Notes under the pieces: generated by a model
What the model was told of the DNA's origin: nothing
Databases searched by the model: none
Seen by the model: the letters and a program-made list of their open reading frames with translations, nothing else
Shown here: in pieces, positions 17,708 through 25,606 of the stretch
How positions within the stretch are numbered: the stretch's first letter is position 1
Layout of the letters: every line of letters starts with the position of its first letter
From: Bacteroidota bacterium
GTDB taxonomy: Bacteria > Bacteroidota > Bacteroidia > Bacteroidales > Prolixibacteraceae
DNA length: 45,423 nt
Assembly: GCA_023251455.1 (NCBI GenBank)
Contig: JAHEYT010000059.1
Span: 1-45,423 of the forward strand
Reading direction: 5' to 3'
Position numbers and translations under genes: made by a program

Positions 17708-19282
17708 TTATATTGTTTCTGGATCCCAGCCTTTCCGATAGTCCCGAGTCAAATACTTGTTGGCTTCACGAACATTAGTAATGCTGCGTTTTGAAGCATC
17801 GTATTTCAGAATTCGACCAGAGCGCAAAGCAACAGCGTATAAATTGACAGCTTCAGTTAAAGACCAGGCTTCGGTGAAACTTCCGGGGCATTGTTTGCCT
17901 TCTTTAATGGCATCAATAAATTGCTGGAATCCGGAGATTTTATCTTTTTTTACCACTTCTGAAACGGACATTGATTTCATCCTTTTTTCAGGAATTAGCT
18001 GAGGTTTATCTACATGGAACCCGGCCAGTATTTTACCCTTATCGCCTGTGAACATCATGCCTTCAGCTGGTAATTCTTTATTATCTTCATACAATTCTTC
18101 CGGAACCGGAGGTTTCATGCCGCCGTCGTACCAAATCAAATCAACAGCTGGCCTTATCCCTTTGGCCGGATATTTAAATCTCACAGAACTGGCGCTCGGG
18201 AATGAAAAGTCGTTATATACCTGGAATGCTGTCGAATCGCGAATGCCGCAAACATGGCTGAAATTTGGTTCAATGATGGTTGGGTTTTCCAATTCAAGCG
18301 CCTTAAAAACAGTCCATAAACTATAGTGGCCCATGTCGGCCATCGAACCTCCGCCAAAATCGTACCATCCCCTGAAAACCATATTGGTGTAATAAGGATG
18401 ATAGGGTCGTTCGGCTTCGGGACCAAGCCAGAGATCCCAATCCAATCCGCTCGGAACGGCTGGTTGATCGGTAGGAAGCACTGAATATTGTGGCCACACT
18501 GGACGGTTCGACCAATTGTGAACTTCCTGAAGCGTTCCAATCGCTCCCTGGTTAATCCAGTTCATCACTTGTTCCATCGATCCATTCGAATCCCAGGCAA
18601 TCAGATGAGTGGTTACCTTTGATCTTTTAGCTTGTTCAATTACCTGGTAACCTTCTTCTAACCTGTTCGAAATAGGTTTATGTGTTGTAACTGAGATGCC
18701 ACGTTTCATGGCGGCCGTGGCAATTAGGCCATGCAAATGGTCGGGAGTCATTACTTTTACGGCATTCAGATCTTTTTCTTTCTCGAATAGTTCGCGGAAG
18801 TCGGCATAAGCATTACAGCTTCCGAACTTCTGATCGCTCCTGAATTTGGAATAATACGTGTCAACAATCTCTTTTCCATTATCGCGTCCACCTGGAACGG
18901 TATTATCTCCTCCGGATTTCCAGTCCCGATTTTGAAGTGTTTTACGAATTTCGTCCCGAAGCCCGTTTTTACTCCAGTCCAGATATCCGTTGGCTTCTTT
19001 TTGAGGATCGCACACAGCAATAATCTGTAGTTCGGGAATGGCCAGAAGCGGTTGTATTTCCCGGAGTCCTTGAGTGCCTGTGCCGATGTATGCTAAGGTG
19101 ATTTTATCACTTGGGGCAATAAAACCGACTCCGCCAAGTACGTGTCGTGGAACAATAGTCATAGCCAGAGTTGCAGTAGTAATTGCGCCAATAAATTTTC
19201 GGCGGTCGACACAATTCTGATTGAATGTTTCCTCTGAATTCGAGGTTTGAATACCGGAAGTTGTTGATTCTTGTTTAATCAT
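17708..19282 (-). CDS. Tat-exported Gfo/Idh/MocA-family oxidoreductase
   Basis: This 524-residue protein starts with about 26 polar residues, then a twin-arginine signal (DRRKFIGAITTATLAM). The NAD(P)-binding Rossmann fold begins with LAYIGTGTQG (about 63-72), and AVCDPQK follows at the end of the second strand. The conserved catalytic-lysine motif appears as THKPIS, with H before K where most family members have E. The C-terminal alpha/beta domain includes the GGGSMADMGHY segment. These exported dehydrogenases, with a tightly held cofactor, oxidise or epimerise sugar hydroxyls in the periplasm. It is followed by an isomerase-like gene, and a second isomerase-like gene is divergent at 19412. 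Confidence 0.85.
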   Translation of the reverse strand: MIKQESTTSGIQTSNSEETFNQNCVDRRKFIGAITTATLAMTIVPRHVLGGVGFIAPSDKITLAYIGTGTQGLREIQPLLAIPELQIIAVCDPQKEANGYLDWSKNGLRDEIRKTLQNRDWKSGGDNTVPGGRDNGKEIVDTYYSKFRSDQKFGSCNAYADFRELFEKEKDLNAVKVMTPDHLHGLIATAAMKRGISVTTHKPISNRLEEGYQVIEQAKRSKVTTHLIAWDSNGSMEQVMNWINQGAIGTLQEVHNWSNRPVWPQYSVLPTDQPAVPSGLDWDLWLGPEAERPYHPYYTNMVFRGWYDFGGGSMADMGHYSLWTVFKALELENPTIIEPNFSHVCGIRDSTAFQVYNDFSFPSASSVRFKYPAKGIRPAVDLIWYDGGMKPPVPEELYEDNKELPAEGMMFTGDKGKILAGFHVDKPQLIPEKRMKSMSVSEVVKKDKISGFQQFIDAIKEGKQCPGSFTEAWSLTEAVNLYAVALRSGRILKYDASKRSITNVREANKYLTRDYRKGWDPETI

Positions 19283-19411
19283 GTCAGTTAGTATTAGGTT
19301 TCTTAATTTTCAAAGAAAATGTACGAAAAAGGTACTGAACTTTTCTTATATTTAGCACTGTTACATCAAGTTTAATAATCTAACTAACAATCAATCAACT
19401 TTAATTAAACC

Positions 19412-20299
19412 ATGGAAAAGAATTTATCTCGTCGTAATTTTCTGCAAAATAGTTTGGTGGCCGGAATTGGCCTTTCATTGATCGACCCGTTTTCGGCATT
19501 TGCAACAGAAAAAAAATCAGAAATGAAACTCGGTTTGGTTACCTACCTCTGGGCAAAAGATTGGGATTTACCTACATTAATTGCTAACTGTGAAAAGACC
19601 GGTTACCTTGGAGTTGAGCTTCGTTGCGACCATAAACATGGTGTAGAAACCAAACTTTCGGCCAGCGAACGGGCTGATGTAAAAAAACGGTTTGCCGATA
19701 GTCCGGTTGACTGCCTTGGTTACGGTGCAAACTTCGAATATCATAGTCCAGATCAGGCAGCCCTGCGAAAAAATATTGAACAGTCTAAAGAATACATCAA
19801 ACTTTGCAAGGATATTGGAGCTACTGGTATTAAAGTAAAGCCCAACGGGATACCCGATGATGTTCCAAAAGAAAAGACCATTTCTCAAATTGCAGCTTCA
19901 CTTAATGAAGTGGGAAAATTTGCCCAGGATTACGGTCAATTGGTCAGGGTTGAAGTACATGGAAATATTAGTCAGGAAATACCTAATATGCGTGCTATTT
20001 TTGAGCAGGTGACCGAAAAAAATGTAAAAATGTGCTGGAACTGCAACGATCAGGATCTATTGCCACCCGGACTGGAATCCAACTTTAATTCGGTGAAAAA
20101 ATGGTTTGGTGACACTGTTCACGTTCGGGAATTTAATGTTGGCGAATATCCGTACCAGCAACTCATGAATTTATTTGCCGGAATTAAATATGATGGCTGG
20201 ATTTTACTTGAAGCCCGTACAGAACCGGCGAATAAAATAGCTGCAATGAAAGAACAACTCAGTTTGTTTAATTCAATGATTTCGAAAGCTCAAAAATGA
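19412..20299 (+). CDS. Tat-exported sugar isomerase/epimerase-like TIM-barrel protein
   Basis: This 295-residue protein has a twin-arginine signal (LSRRNFLQNSLVAGIGLSLI) and a TIM barrel similar in overall layout to the protein encoded at 16820-17683, though not close in sequence. Candidate metal ligands appear in GVELRCDHKHG, VEVHGNISQEI, CWNCNDQDLL and LLEARTEP. It is divergent from the Gfo/Idh gene (129-base gap containing the promoters of both) and ends in a strong terminator. With its neighbours it makes a three-enzyme exported carbohydrate module; the reaction cannot be specified. Confidence 0.8.
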   Translation: MEKNLSRRNFLQNSLVAGIGLSLIDPFSAFATEKKSEMKLGLVTYLWAKDWDLPTLIANCEKTGYLGVELRCDHKHGVETKLSASERADVKKRFADSPVDCLGYGANFEYHSPDQAALRKNIEQSKEYIKLCKDIGATGIKVKPNGIPDDVPKEKTISQIAASLNEVGKFAQDYGQLVRVEVHGNISQEIPNMRAIFEQVTEKNVKMCWNCNDQDLLPPGLESNFNSVKKWFGDTVHVREFNVGEYPYQQLMNLFAGIKYDGWILLEARTEPANKIAAMKEQLSLFNSMISKAQK

Positions 20300-20331
20300 T
20301 AATGTAATTATCAATTTTACAATAGTACACG

Positions 20332-20362
20332 AAAAGGTTCACTGTTTTACAGTGAACCTTTT
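20332..20362 (+). terminator. Perfect 14-bp terminator hairpin
   Basis: Arms 20332-20345 and 20349-20362 pair perfectly around a TTT loop, and Ts continue to 20364. It ends the TIM-barrel gene and isolates the downstream redox cluster. Confidence 0.9.
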
Positions 20363-20517
20363 TTGTTTGGTTGTCGTCCAACATTAGACTCATTAAGGAT
20401 CAAAAGTTCCTTTTTGAGGCTTTTATCCTCTTTTTTGAGATATTTTTTGCCGTTTTTTGAAATATATCCAGCTGAAACTGAACTTTTATTGCTGAATGTG
20501 TTGATATATTCAACAAG

Positions 20518-20543
20518 TGTATGAAATTTATACATTTCATACA
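20518..20543. promoter_or_regulatory. Perfect inverted repeat, candidate activator-binding site
   Basis: TGTATGAAAT (20518-20527) and ATTTCATACA (20534-20543) are perfect 10-base arms around TTATAC. The repeat lies about 140-160 bases upstream of the sigma54-like promoter, a typical place for an enhancer site bound by NtrC-type activators. One such activator is encoded at the far end of the cluster. Confidence 0.45.
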
Positions 20544-20679
20544 AGTATCAGTAGATGAGCTGTTTGCTTGTTGATCAATGAATTAGTGTTGAATTAATAT
20601 ACAATTTAATTTGTTTAAATTTTAATCGCTGAATATGTAACATTCATATATACAGTGCATTGTATTGGTTTTTGTTTGT

Positions 20680-20695
20680 TGGCATTGGATTTGAA
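20680..20695 (+). promoter_or_regulatory. Sigma54-like -24/-12 promoter
   Basis: TGGCATTGGATTTGAA carries TGGCA at the -24 position and TTGA where the consensus has TTGC, with correct spacing between the -24 GG and the -12 G. The predicted start of transcription is near 20706, about 24 bases before the ATG at 20730. One mismatch at the important -12 C lowers confidence. Confidence 0.45.
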
Positions 20696-20729
20696 TTCCC
20701 GATAATAATTATTTTAAAAGGGAAAAATC

Positions 20730-22421
20730 ATGAAACCCAGGATCTTTTTAACCATCACCTTGCTCTTTCTAAGTTGCGTTTATGCAATTGGTAAAGAAGC
20801 TACTTCCGAAGATATCAATTCTTCGGCAGGTTCAATAAATGTAACTGCTTCTCCGGAATTTTACGATCTGACGATGAAGTGGGCTAACGAATACTGCAGA
20901 TTGAATCCAACGCAGAAAATCACTGTGAGTAAAGCTTCAGAAAATAATGTTTCGAAATTGATTGGTTCTGGACAAATCGGATTTATTTCTGAAGAGCTAT
21001 ATCATAAATTAAACGATCATTCAGCTTGGAGAATGGTTGTTGGTCGGGATGTGATTGTTCCGGTAATGAGCGCTAAAAATCCGCTTTTGAATGAGATTTG
21101 TATTAAAGGGATTACAACTAAAGAATTATCTCAGATTATTGCGAACCCTGAAAATGGAAATTGGGGAGATCTTATTGGAGGTGGCCAAAAGGTTCCACTA
21201 CATTTTTATACAACCAATGATCAATCGACCCAGTCGGCATTGAAAAACTTACTGAACTCAAATCAGTCAGCTGGTTCTTGGATTCAGTCTCAAAGTGTGC
21301 CGGAAATGATTTCAGCTATTCAAAAAGATCCAAATGCATTTGGCTTCTGTAACCTGACTCAAATTACTGATCCAGATAATAAAAATCTTATTGAAGGATT
21401 GAAATTTGTTCCAATTGATAAAAATGGGAATGGAAAGATTGATTACATGGAAGACATATATGCTAATGTTGAATCATTTGCAAGGGGTGTTTGGATTGGT
21501 AAATATCCAAATGCTTTGTCGTCTAATATTTATTCGGTTTCATCTACAAATCCAGATAATGCGACAGAAGTTGCATTTTTGAAATGGGTACTTTCTGATG
21601 GTCAGAGTTTCTTGACTGAAAATGGTTATAGTAATCTGGTGTATAATGAAAGACTTGCCCAATTGGCTAAGTTTGGTCAGCCAGATTTATATGCTACGAT
21701 TCCTGTTGAACGTACAAGTTCTTTATTGTCGGTGTTGCTTCTGATCTTATTTTTCATAGTAATGACTGGTGTTGTTGTTGAGGTGGTATTCAGGCTGTTT
21801 CGGAAAAGAAATAAGGCCAGTCAAGAGATTTTATCTGTCTCAACAGGGGTTTTTAACGAAGAATCAGTAATTATTCCCAAAGGACTCTATTTTGGCAAAA
21901 CTCACTCATGGGCGTTCATGAAGAAAAATGGTTCAGTACGGATTGGAATCGATGATTTTCTGCAACACATTACGGGTAAAATTACGCGGGTTGAGTTGAA
22001 AACTGCGGGAGAAACAGTGAAGAAGGGTGAGCTTCTGTTGTCAATTATCCGGAAAGGAAAACTATTGAACATTTATTCACCAATTTCAGGAACAATTACT
22101 GAAGTCAATAAGAATTTGGAAACGACTTCTTCATTACTAAACTCGTCACCATATTCCGAAGGTTGGGTTTACATGATTGAGCCAACCAATTGGGGACTTG
22201 AGATTCAGTATCTATTAATCGCAGAAAAATACAAAGAGGCATTAAAAGATGAATTCCTGAGGTTAAAAGACTTCTTTGCAACTCTGATAAAAACTAATTC
22301 TCATGATTTTGCATACGTTACAATGCAGGATGGCGGAGATCTTTTAGACAATCCGTTGGCCGAGCTCGGGCCAAATGTATGGGACGATTTTCAAACAAAG
22401 TTTATTGATACATCCAAATAA
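20730..22421 (+). CDS. Periplasmic solute-binding domain fused to a cytoplasmic GcvH-like domain
   Basis: This 563-residue two-domain membrane protein has, in order: a signal peptide (1-20); a PstS/ModA-like solute-binding domain (about 35-325, beginning INVTASPEFYDLTMKWANEY); a membrane helix (about 329-355) followed by RLFRKRNK, which marks the cytoplasmic side; a GcvH/lipoyl-like domain (about 383-490); and a C-terminal helical tail ending in QDGGDLLDNPLAEL and VWDDFQ. Residues 230-241 (DKNGNGKIDYME) form a canonical EF-hand-type calcium loop inside the binding domain. At the lipoyl-lysine position of GcvH there is a glycine (G443) between K442 and K444. No ABC transporter genes are nearby. 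It is the first gene of the redox cluster. Confidence 0.8.
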   Translation: MKPRIFLTITLLFLSCVYAIGKEATSEDINSSAGSINVTASPEFYDLTMKWANEYCRLNPTQKITVSKASENNVSKLIGSGQIGFISEELYHKLNDHSAWRMVVGRDVIVPVMSAKNPLLNEICIKGITTKELSQIIANPENGNWGDLIGGGQKVPLHFYTTNDQSTQSALKNLLNSNQSAGSWIQSQSVPEMISAIQKDPNAFGFCNLTQITDPDNKNLIEGLKFVPIDKNGNGKIDYMEDIYANVESFARGVWIGKYPNALSSNIYSVSSTNPDNATEVAFLKWVLSDGQSFLTENGYSNLVYNERLAQLAKFGQPDLYATIPVERTSSLLSVLLLILFFIVMTGVVVEVVFRLFRKRNKASQEILSVSTGVFNEESVIIPKGLYFGKTHSWAFMKKNGSVRIGIDDFLQHITGKITRVELKTAGETVKKGELLLSIIRKGKLLNIYSPISGTITEVNKNLETTSSLLNSSPYSEGWVYMIEPTNWGLEIQYLLIAEKYKEALKDEFLRLKDFFATLIKTNSHDFAYVTMQDGGDLLDNPLAELGPNVWDDFQTKFIDTSK

Positions 22422-22452
22422 GTCTGGATTTAGAACCTAACAACCATAAAAT

Positions 22453-23316
22453 ATGAGCATAAATCGAAGAGGCTTTTTTAGCGTTCTGGGAGTTACCGGT
22501 TTAACGCTTGCAGTTGGTAAAAAGACTGTAGCCTCACCTAAAGGCAAAAATGATGTTGAATTCTTTGGAGTCTTGTACGATTCAACCCGCTGCGTGGGTT
22601 GCCGTACCTGTGAGTACGAATGTGCTGCAGCACATGGCCTGCCCGAACCTCCATCAGAAATTGAGGCAGTACGCAAAACAAACGAAACCTGCAATACGGT
22701 GGTCAATACATTTCAGACCACAAAAGGAGAAGTTTATATTAAGCGTCAGTGTATGCATTGCAACGAGCCCGCTTGTGGGGCTGCTTGCCTGACGCAGGCG
22801 ATGCGAAAAAATGAAACAGGGCCGGTTACCTGGGATGGCGATAAGTGTATGGGATGCCGCTATTGTATGGTTTCTTGTCCGTTCGATAGTCCTAAATTTG
22901 AATATTTCAGCGCGAACCCGAAAATTCAGAAATGTGACATGTGTTTTGATCGGCAAAAAGCAGGGGAGAAGCCAGTTTGCGTGACGAATTGCCCAAATGA
23001 AGCGCTGATGTATGGAAAACGAAGAGATTTGATAAAAGAAGCAAGAAGAAGAATTTACGAAAACCCAGAATTATATAACGATCAGGTTTACGGAGAACAC
23101 GACGCTGGTGGTACCGGATGGCTTTATGTTTCTTCGGTTCCGTTTGAAGAACTTGGAATGAATACCAAATTGCAGCAGTCGTCATATCCGGCATTAACAA
23201 AGGGTTTCCTTTACAGCGTGCCATCGATATTTGTTTTGCTGCCAACACTTCTGCTTGGAATTTATCAGTCGACAAAAAATAAACAATTAAACGAGGAAGA
23301 TCATGATGAGCAATAA
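22453..23316 (+). CDS. Tat-exported four-cluster [4Fe-4S] protein (HybA/NrfC-like)
   Basis: The 287-residue electron-transfer subunit has a twin-arginine signal (NRRGFFSVLGVTGLTLAVG). Sixteen cysteines follow in four sets: CVGCRTCEYEC; CMHCNEPACGAAC; CMGCRYCMVSCP; and CDMC with a later CVTNC. All four clusters therefore look complete. A C-terminal membrane helix (about 255-273) anchors it with a short cytoplasmic tail, as in HybA. Such subunits pass electrons between a periplasmic catalytic subunit and an NrfD-type membrane protein, whose gene follows with a 14-base overlap. No catalytic subunit is encoded nearby. Confidence 0.9.
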   Translation: MSINRRGFFSVLGVTGLTLAVGKKTVASPKGKNDVEFFGVLYDSTRCVGCRTCEYECAAAHGLPEPPSEIEAVRKTNETCNTVVNTFQTTKGEVYIKRQCMHCNEPACGAACLTQAMRKNETGPVTWDGDKCMGCRYCMVSCPFDSPKFEYFSANPKIQKCDMCFDRQKAGEKPVCVTNCPNEALMYGKRRDLIKEARRRIYENPELYNDQVYGEHDAGGTGWLYVSSVPFEELGMNTKLQQSSYPALTKGFLYSVPSIFVLLPTLLLGIYQSTKNKQLNEEDHDEQ

Positions 23317-24529
23317 CACTCAAATAACGATAGATCGCGATGGTAAATCCATGTGGGGATTCCTGATCAGTGAATTGAAGCCAAAAGGCAAATGGTTCAC
23401 CCCATTCAATGTTATTTCCATTCCTATAATGTTACTTGGACTAGGCTTGATTGTTTATCGTTTTATCTATGGAATAGGTTCAATTACAAACTTGACACAG
23501 GATACGCCGTGGGGTTTATGGATTGGTTTCGACGTGGTTACAGGTGTTGCTTTTGCCGGTGGCGCTTACGTGCTGACTTTCATGGTTTACATCCTGAATA
23601 TTCGTCAGTATCAATCTATTGTTAGGGTAACGGTGCTGAATGGTTTTCTCGCTTATGTATTTTATGCCGGAGCTTTGCTTCTCGACTTGGGGCGCCCATG
23701 GCATGTTGTTAATCCAATCATTGGAAATAATTTCGGCGTAAGTTCGGTATTGTTCCTGGTAGCCTGGCACTTTCTGCTTTACATGATTGCCCAGCTAATT
23801 GAGTTTTCGCCAGCGATTGCAGAATGGCTGGGAGCAAGGCGCGCCCATAAAATTCTTTCAGGAATGACTATTGCGGCAGTTATTTTCGGGATTACACTTT
23901 CTACATTGCATCAATCCGGATTAGGAGCGCTTTACCTGATGGCCAAAGACAAAATTCACCCGTTGTGGTATTCGGAGTTTATTCCGATTATGTTTTTCGT
24001 TTCCAGTGTTTTTGCCGGACTTTCCATGGTCATTTTCGAAGGTTCTATCAGTCATAAAGTATTCTCAATGCAAATCAATGAAAAGAATCATCACAAGCAA
24101 AATGAAATTATTCGTGGTTTGGCAAAAATTTGTGCCGGAACCATGTTTGCATATTTCTTCCTGAAATTGCTCGTTTTTATTCATGAGCAAGGTTGGGTGC
24201 TGATCAATACTCCAATGGGTTACTGGTTTTTGCTCGAAATGTTTGGTTTTGTGTTGCTGCCAATGGGACTTTTCTTTTATAGTTACCGCGCCAATAATAT
24301 TCCGTTGGTTAAATTTGCAGCGATCGTCACCATACTTGGAGTTATCCTGAACAGGCTAAACGTTACGATCATAGGATTCAAATGGGATATGGCTATTCGC
24401 TACATTCCGTCGTGGATGGAATTGGTAGTTACTTTGGCCGTAATATTTACTGAAATATGGATATTCCGATGGGTGATAAACCGTATGCCGGTACTTAGTG
24501 ATTCTCCTTCGTGGGCCAAAAATCATTAA
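23303..24529 (+). CDS. NrfD/HybB-family quinone-linked membrane subunit
   Basis: This 408-residue protein has about ten hydrophobic helices. It resembles HybB, the cytochrome-free membrane subunit of hydrogenase-2, and polysulfide-reductase NrfD proteins: TPWGLWIGFDVVTGVAFAGGAY near the start, LLDLGRPWHVVNP in the middle, and LSTLHQSGLGALYLMA later are characteristic. These proteins exchange electrons between a periplasmic iron-sulfur subunit and membrane quinone, and some are thought to move protons. Translation is coupled to the iron-sulfur gene by overlap, with GAGGAAGA before the ATG. It lacks haem-ligand patterns of b-type subunits. Confidence 0.9.
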   Translation: MMSNNTQITIDRDGKSMWGFLISELKPKGKWFTPFNVISIPIMLLGLGLIVYRFIYGIGSITNLTQDTPWGLWIGFDVVTGVAFAGGAYVLTFMVYILNIRQYQSIVRVTVLNGFLAYVFYAGALLLDLGRPWHVVNPIIGNNFGVSSVLFLVAWHFLLYMIAQLIEFSPAIAEWLGARRAHKILSGMTIAAVIFGITLSTLHQSGLGALYLMAKDKIHPLWYSEFIPIMFFVSSVFAGLSMVIFEGSISHKVFSMQINEKNHHKQNEIIRGLAKICAGTMFAYFFLKLLVFIHEQGWVLINTPMGYWFLLEMFGFVLLPMGLFFYSYRANNIPLVKFAAIVTILGVILNRLNVTIIGFKWDMAIRYIPSWMELVVTLAVIFTEIWIFRWVINRMPVLSDSPSWAKNH

Positions 24530-24562
24530 AAGGCTCCTTGAATTGTAATAAGATATAAACCA

Positions 24563-24588
24563 GCCATCGCGACGTTTGAAGCGACGGC
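24563..24588 (+). other. Intergenic hairpin within the redox operon
   Basis: GCCATCGC (24563-24570) and GCGACGGC (24581-24588) pair with a single mismatch across a ten-base loop. With no T run following, it may be an mRNA-stability or processing element between the NrfD-like gene and the GcvH-like gene. Confidence 0.3.
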
Positions 24589-24602
24589 ACAAAATAAAAA
24601 CA

Positions 24603-25361
24603 ATGGAAGGATTTAGTTATAACAACATTTTTGAAACCAAAGGAATAGAATATTTGGCAATCATAGCATTTTTTGCCATCCTCATCCCTTTCTGGTTGCT
24701 ATTGAACAAACAGGTGAAAAATAAAAAACAACCTCAGAAGTCGTTAGGCAGCCTTTCTCCAAATTCGCTGCAGATTCCTCAGGGTTTATTTTTTAGCCGA
24801 TTTCATACCTGGACTCACCTCGAAAGATCGGGAGTTGCCAAAGTTGGACTCGACGACCTGTTGGTGCACATTACCGGAGAAGTAAAATTCAGTCGAATTC
24901 TGGATTCAGGAGAACGGATCAAAAAGGGGGATTTCCTGGGCGAAATTGTTCAGAATGACAAACGACTCAAGATTTATTCTCCCATTTCAGGCGAAATAGT
25001 TGAGGCTAATTCGTTGCTCGCTAAAAATCCTGAATTACTGAATGAAGATCCTTACCAGAAAGGCTGGATGTATAAAATTAAGCCTACAAGTTGGGTGGCC
25101 GATACTCAATCGTATTTTCTGGCCGAAGATGCCTCTTTTTGGGCAAGGCAGGAATTGGTGCGATTCAAAGATTTTTTGGCTGAATCCATTGTAAAATATT
25201 CGTCAGATCCGACCTCTGTGGTTCTGCAGGATGGAGGCGAATTACGCGATCAACCGCTTTCTGAGCTTTCAAATGAAGTCTGGCAGGATTTCCAGCAAGA
25301 ATTTATGAGTAAAAAAGTTCTATGTCGTCGTAAAAAATGTTTTCGGAATCCGGAAGAATGA
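24603..25361 (+). CDS. Membrane-anchored GcvH-like protein
   Basis: This 252-residue protein is started at ATG 24603; the in-frame TTG at 24576 would add nine basic residues and sits in a hairpin. One N-terminal membrane helix (about 16-34) is followed by NKQVKNKKQ, placing the rest in the cytoplasm. A GcvH-like domain (about 58-162) aligns well with the lipoyl carrier of glycine cleavage, including YSPISGEIVEAN and LLNEDPYQKGWMYKI. The lipoyl position holds D119, with K120 next to it. Its tail (about 170-232) matches that of the 563-residue protein, with QDGGELRDQPLSEL and VWQDFQ. It is not a functional glycine-cleavage protein by context; no gcvT or gcvP is present. It ends with a CRRKKC motif. 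Confidence 0.8.
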   Translation: MEGFSYNNIFETKGIEYLAIIAFFAILIPFWLLLNKQVKNKKQPQKSLGSLSPNSLQIPQGLFFSRFHTWTHLERSGVAKVGLDDLLVHITGEVKFSRILDSGERIKKGDFLGEIVQNDKRLKIYSPISGEIVEANSLLAKNPELLNEDPYQKGWMYKIKPTSWVADTQSYFLAEDASFWARQELVRFKDFLAESIVKYSSDPTSVVLQDGGELRDQPLSELSNEVWQDFQQEFMSKKVLCRRKKCFRNPEE

Positions 25362-25437
25362 AATAACTACTGATTTATTTGTGCAATTAGTAGTACTTTG
25401 ACGAGATCAGATATTTGATAGAGTGGTACTTAAATCT

Positions 25438-25474
25438 AAAGCGGTGTGATTGCAACATCGCTTTTGATTTTTTT
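25438..25474 (+). terminator. Hairpin terminator after the GcvH-like gene
   Basis: AAAGCGGTGT (25438-25447) pairs with ACATCGCTTT (25455-25464), one G-U pair, followed by a T run to 25474. It separates the structural genes from the regulatory genes, so the latter may have their own promoter in 25475-25606, which I could not identify. Confidence 0.65.
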
Positions 25475-25606
25475 ATGAGACAAACAATTATTATGGCATT
25501 AAACATACAATTAACTGAAACAAAATCGAATAGTTGAAGCTTAATTTGAAATTTTGAGACTAAATTAGCATTGAGTTAATAACCTATCAGTTTTACCAAA
25601 ATTCTT

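Larger units (their letters stand above)
20363..20729 (+). promoter_or_regulatory. AT-rich regulatory region upstream of the redox cluster
   Basis: This is a 370-base gene-free stretch. It holds a perfect inverted repeat (20518-20543), a short palindrome TTGATATATTCAA just before it (20501-20513), a sigma54-like promoter (20680-20695) and a ribosome-site-like AAAGGG before the ATG at 20730. A 65-codon minus-strand frame here runs into the terminator and looks spurious. Confidence 0.5.

Noticed and set aside
20347..20544. 65-codon frame on the minus strand in the regulatory region
   Set aside because: It begins inside the perfect inverted repeat, ends inside the terminator hairpin of the previous gene and has a low-complexity lysine-rich composition; regulatory DNA explains the stretch better.
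20730..22421. Phosphate or other ABC-transporter binding protein
   Set aside because: No ABC permease or ATPase is encoded in the region, and the protein is fused to a membrane helix and a cytoplasmic GcvH-like domain.
24603..25361. Genuine glycine-cleavage H protein
   Set aside because: The lipoyl-lysine is missing, there is an N-terminal membrane anchor and an extra tail, and no other glycine-cleavage genes are nearby.
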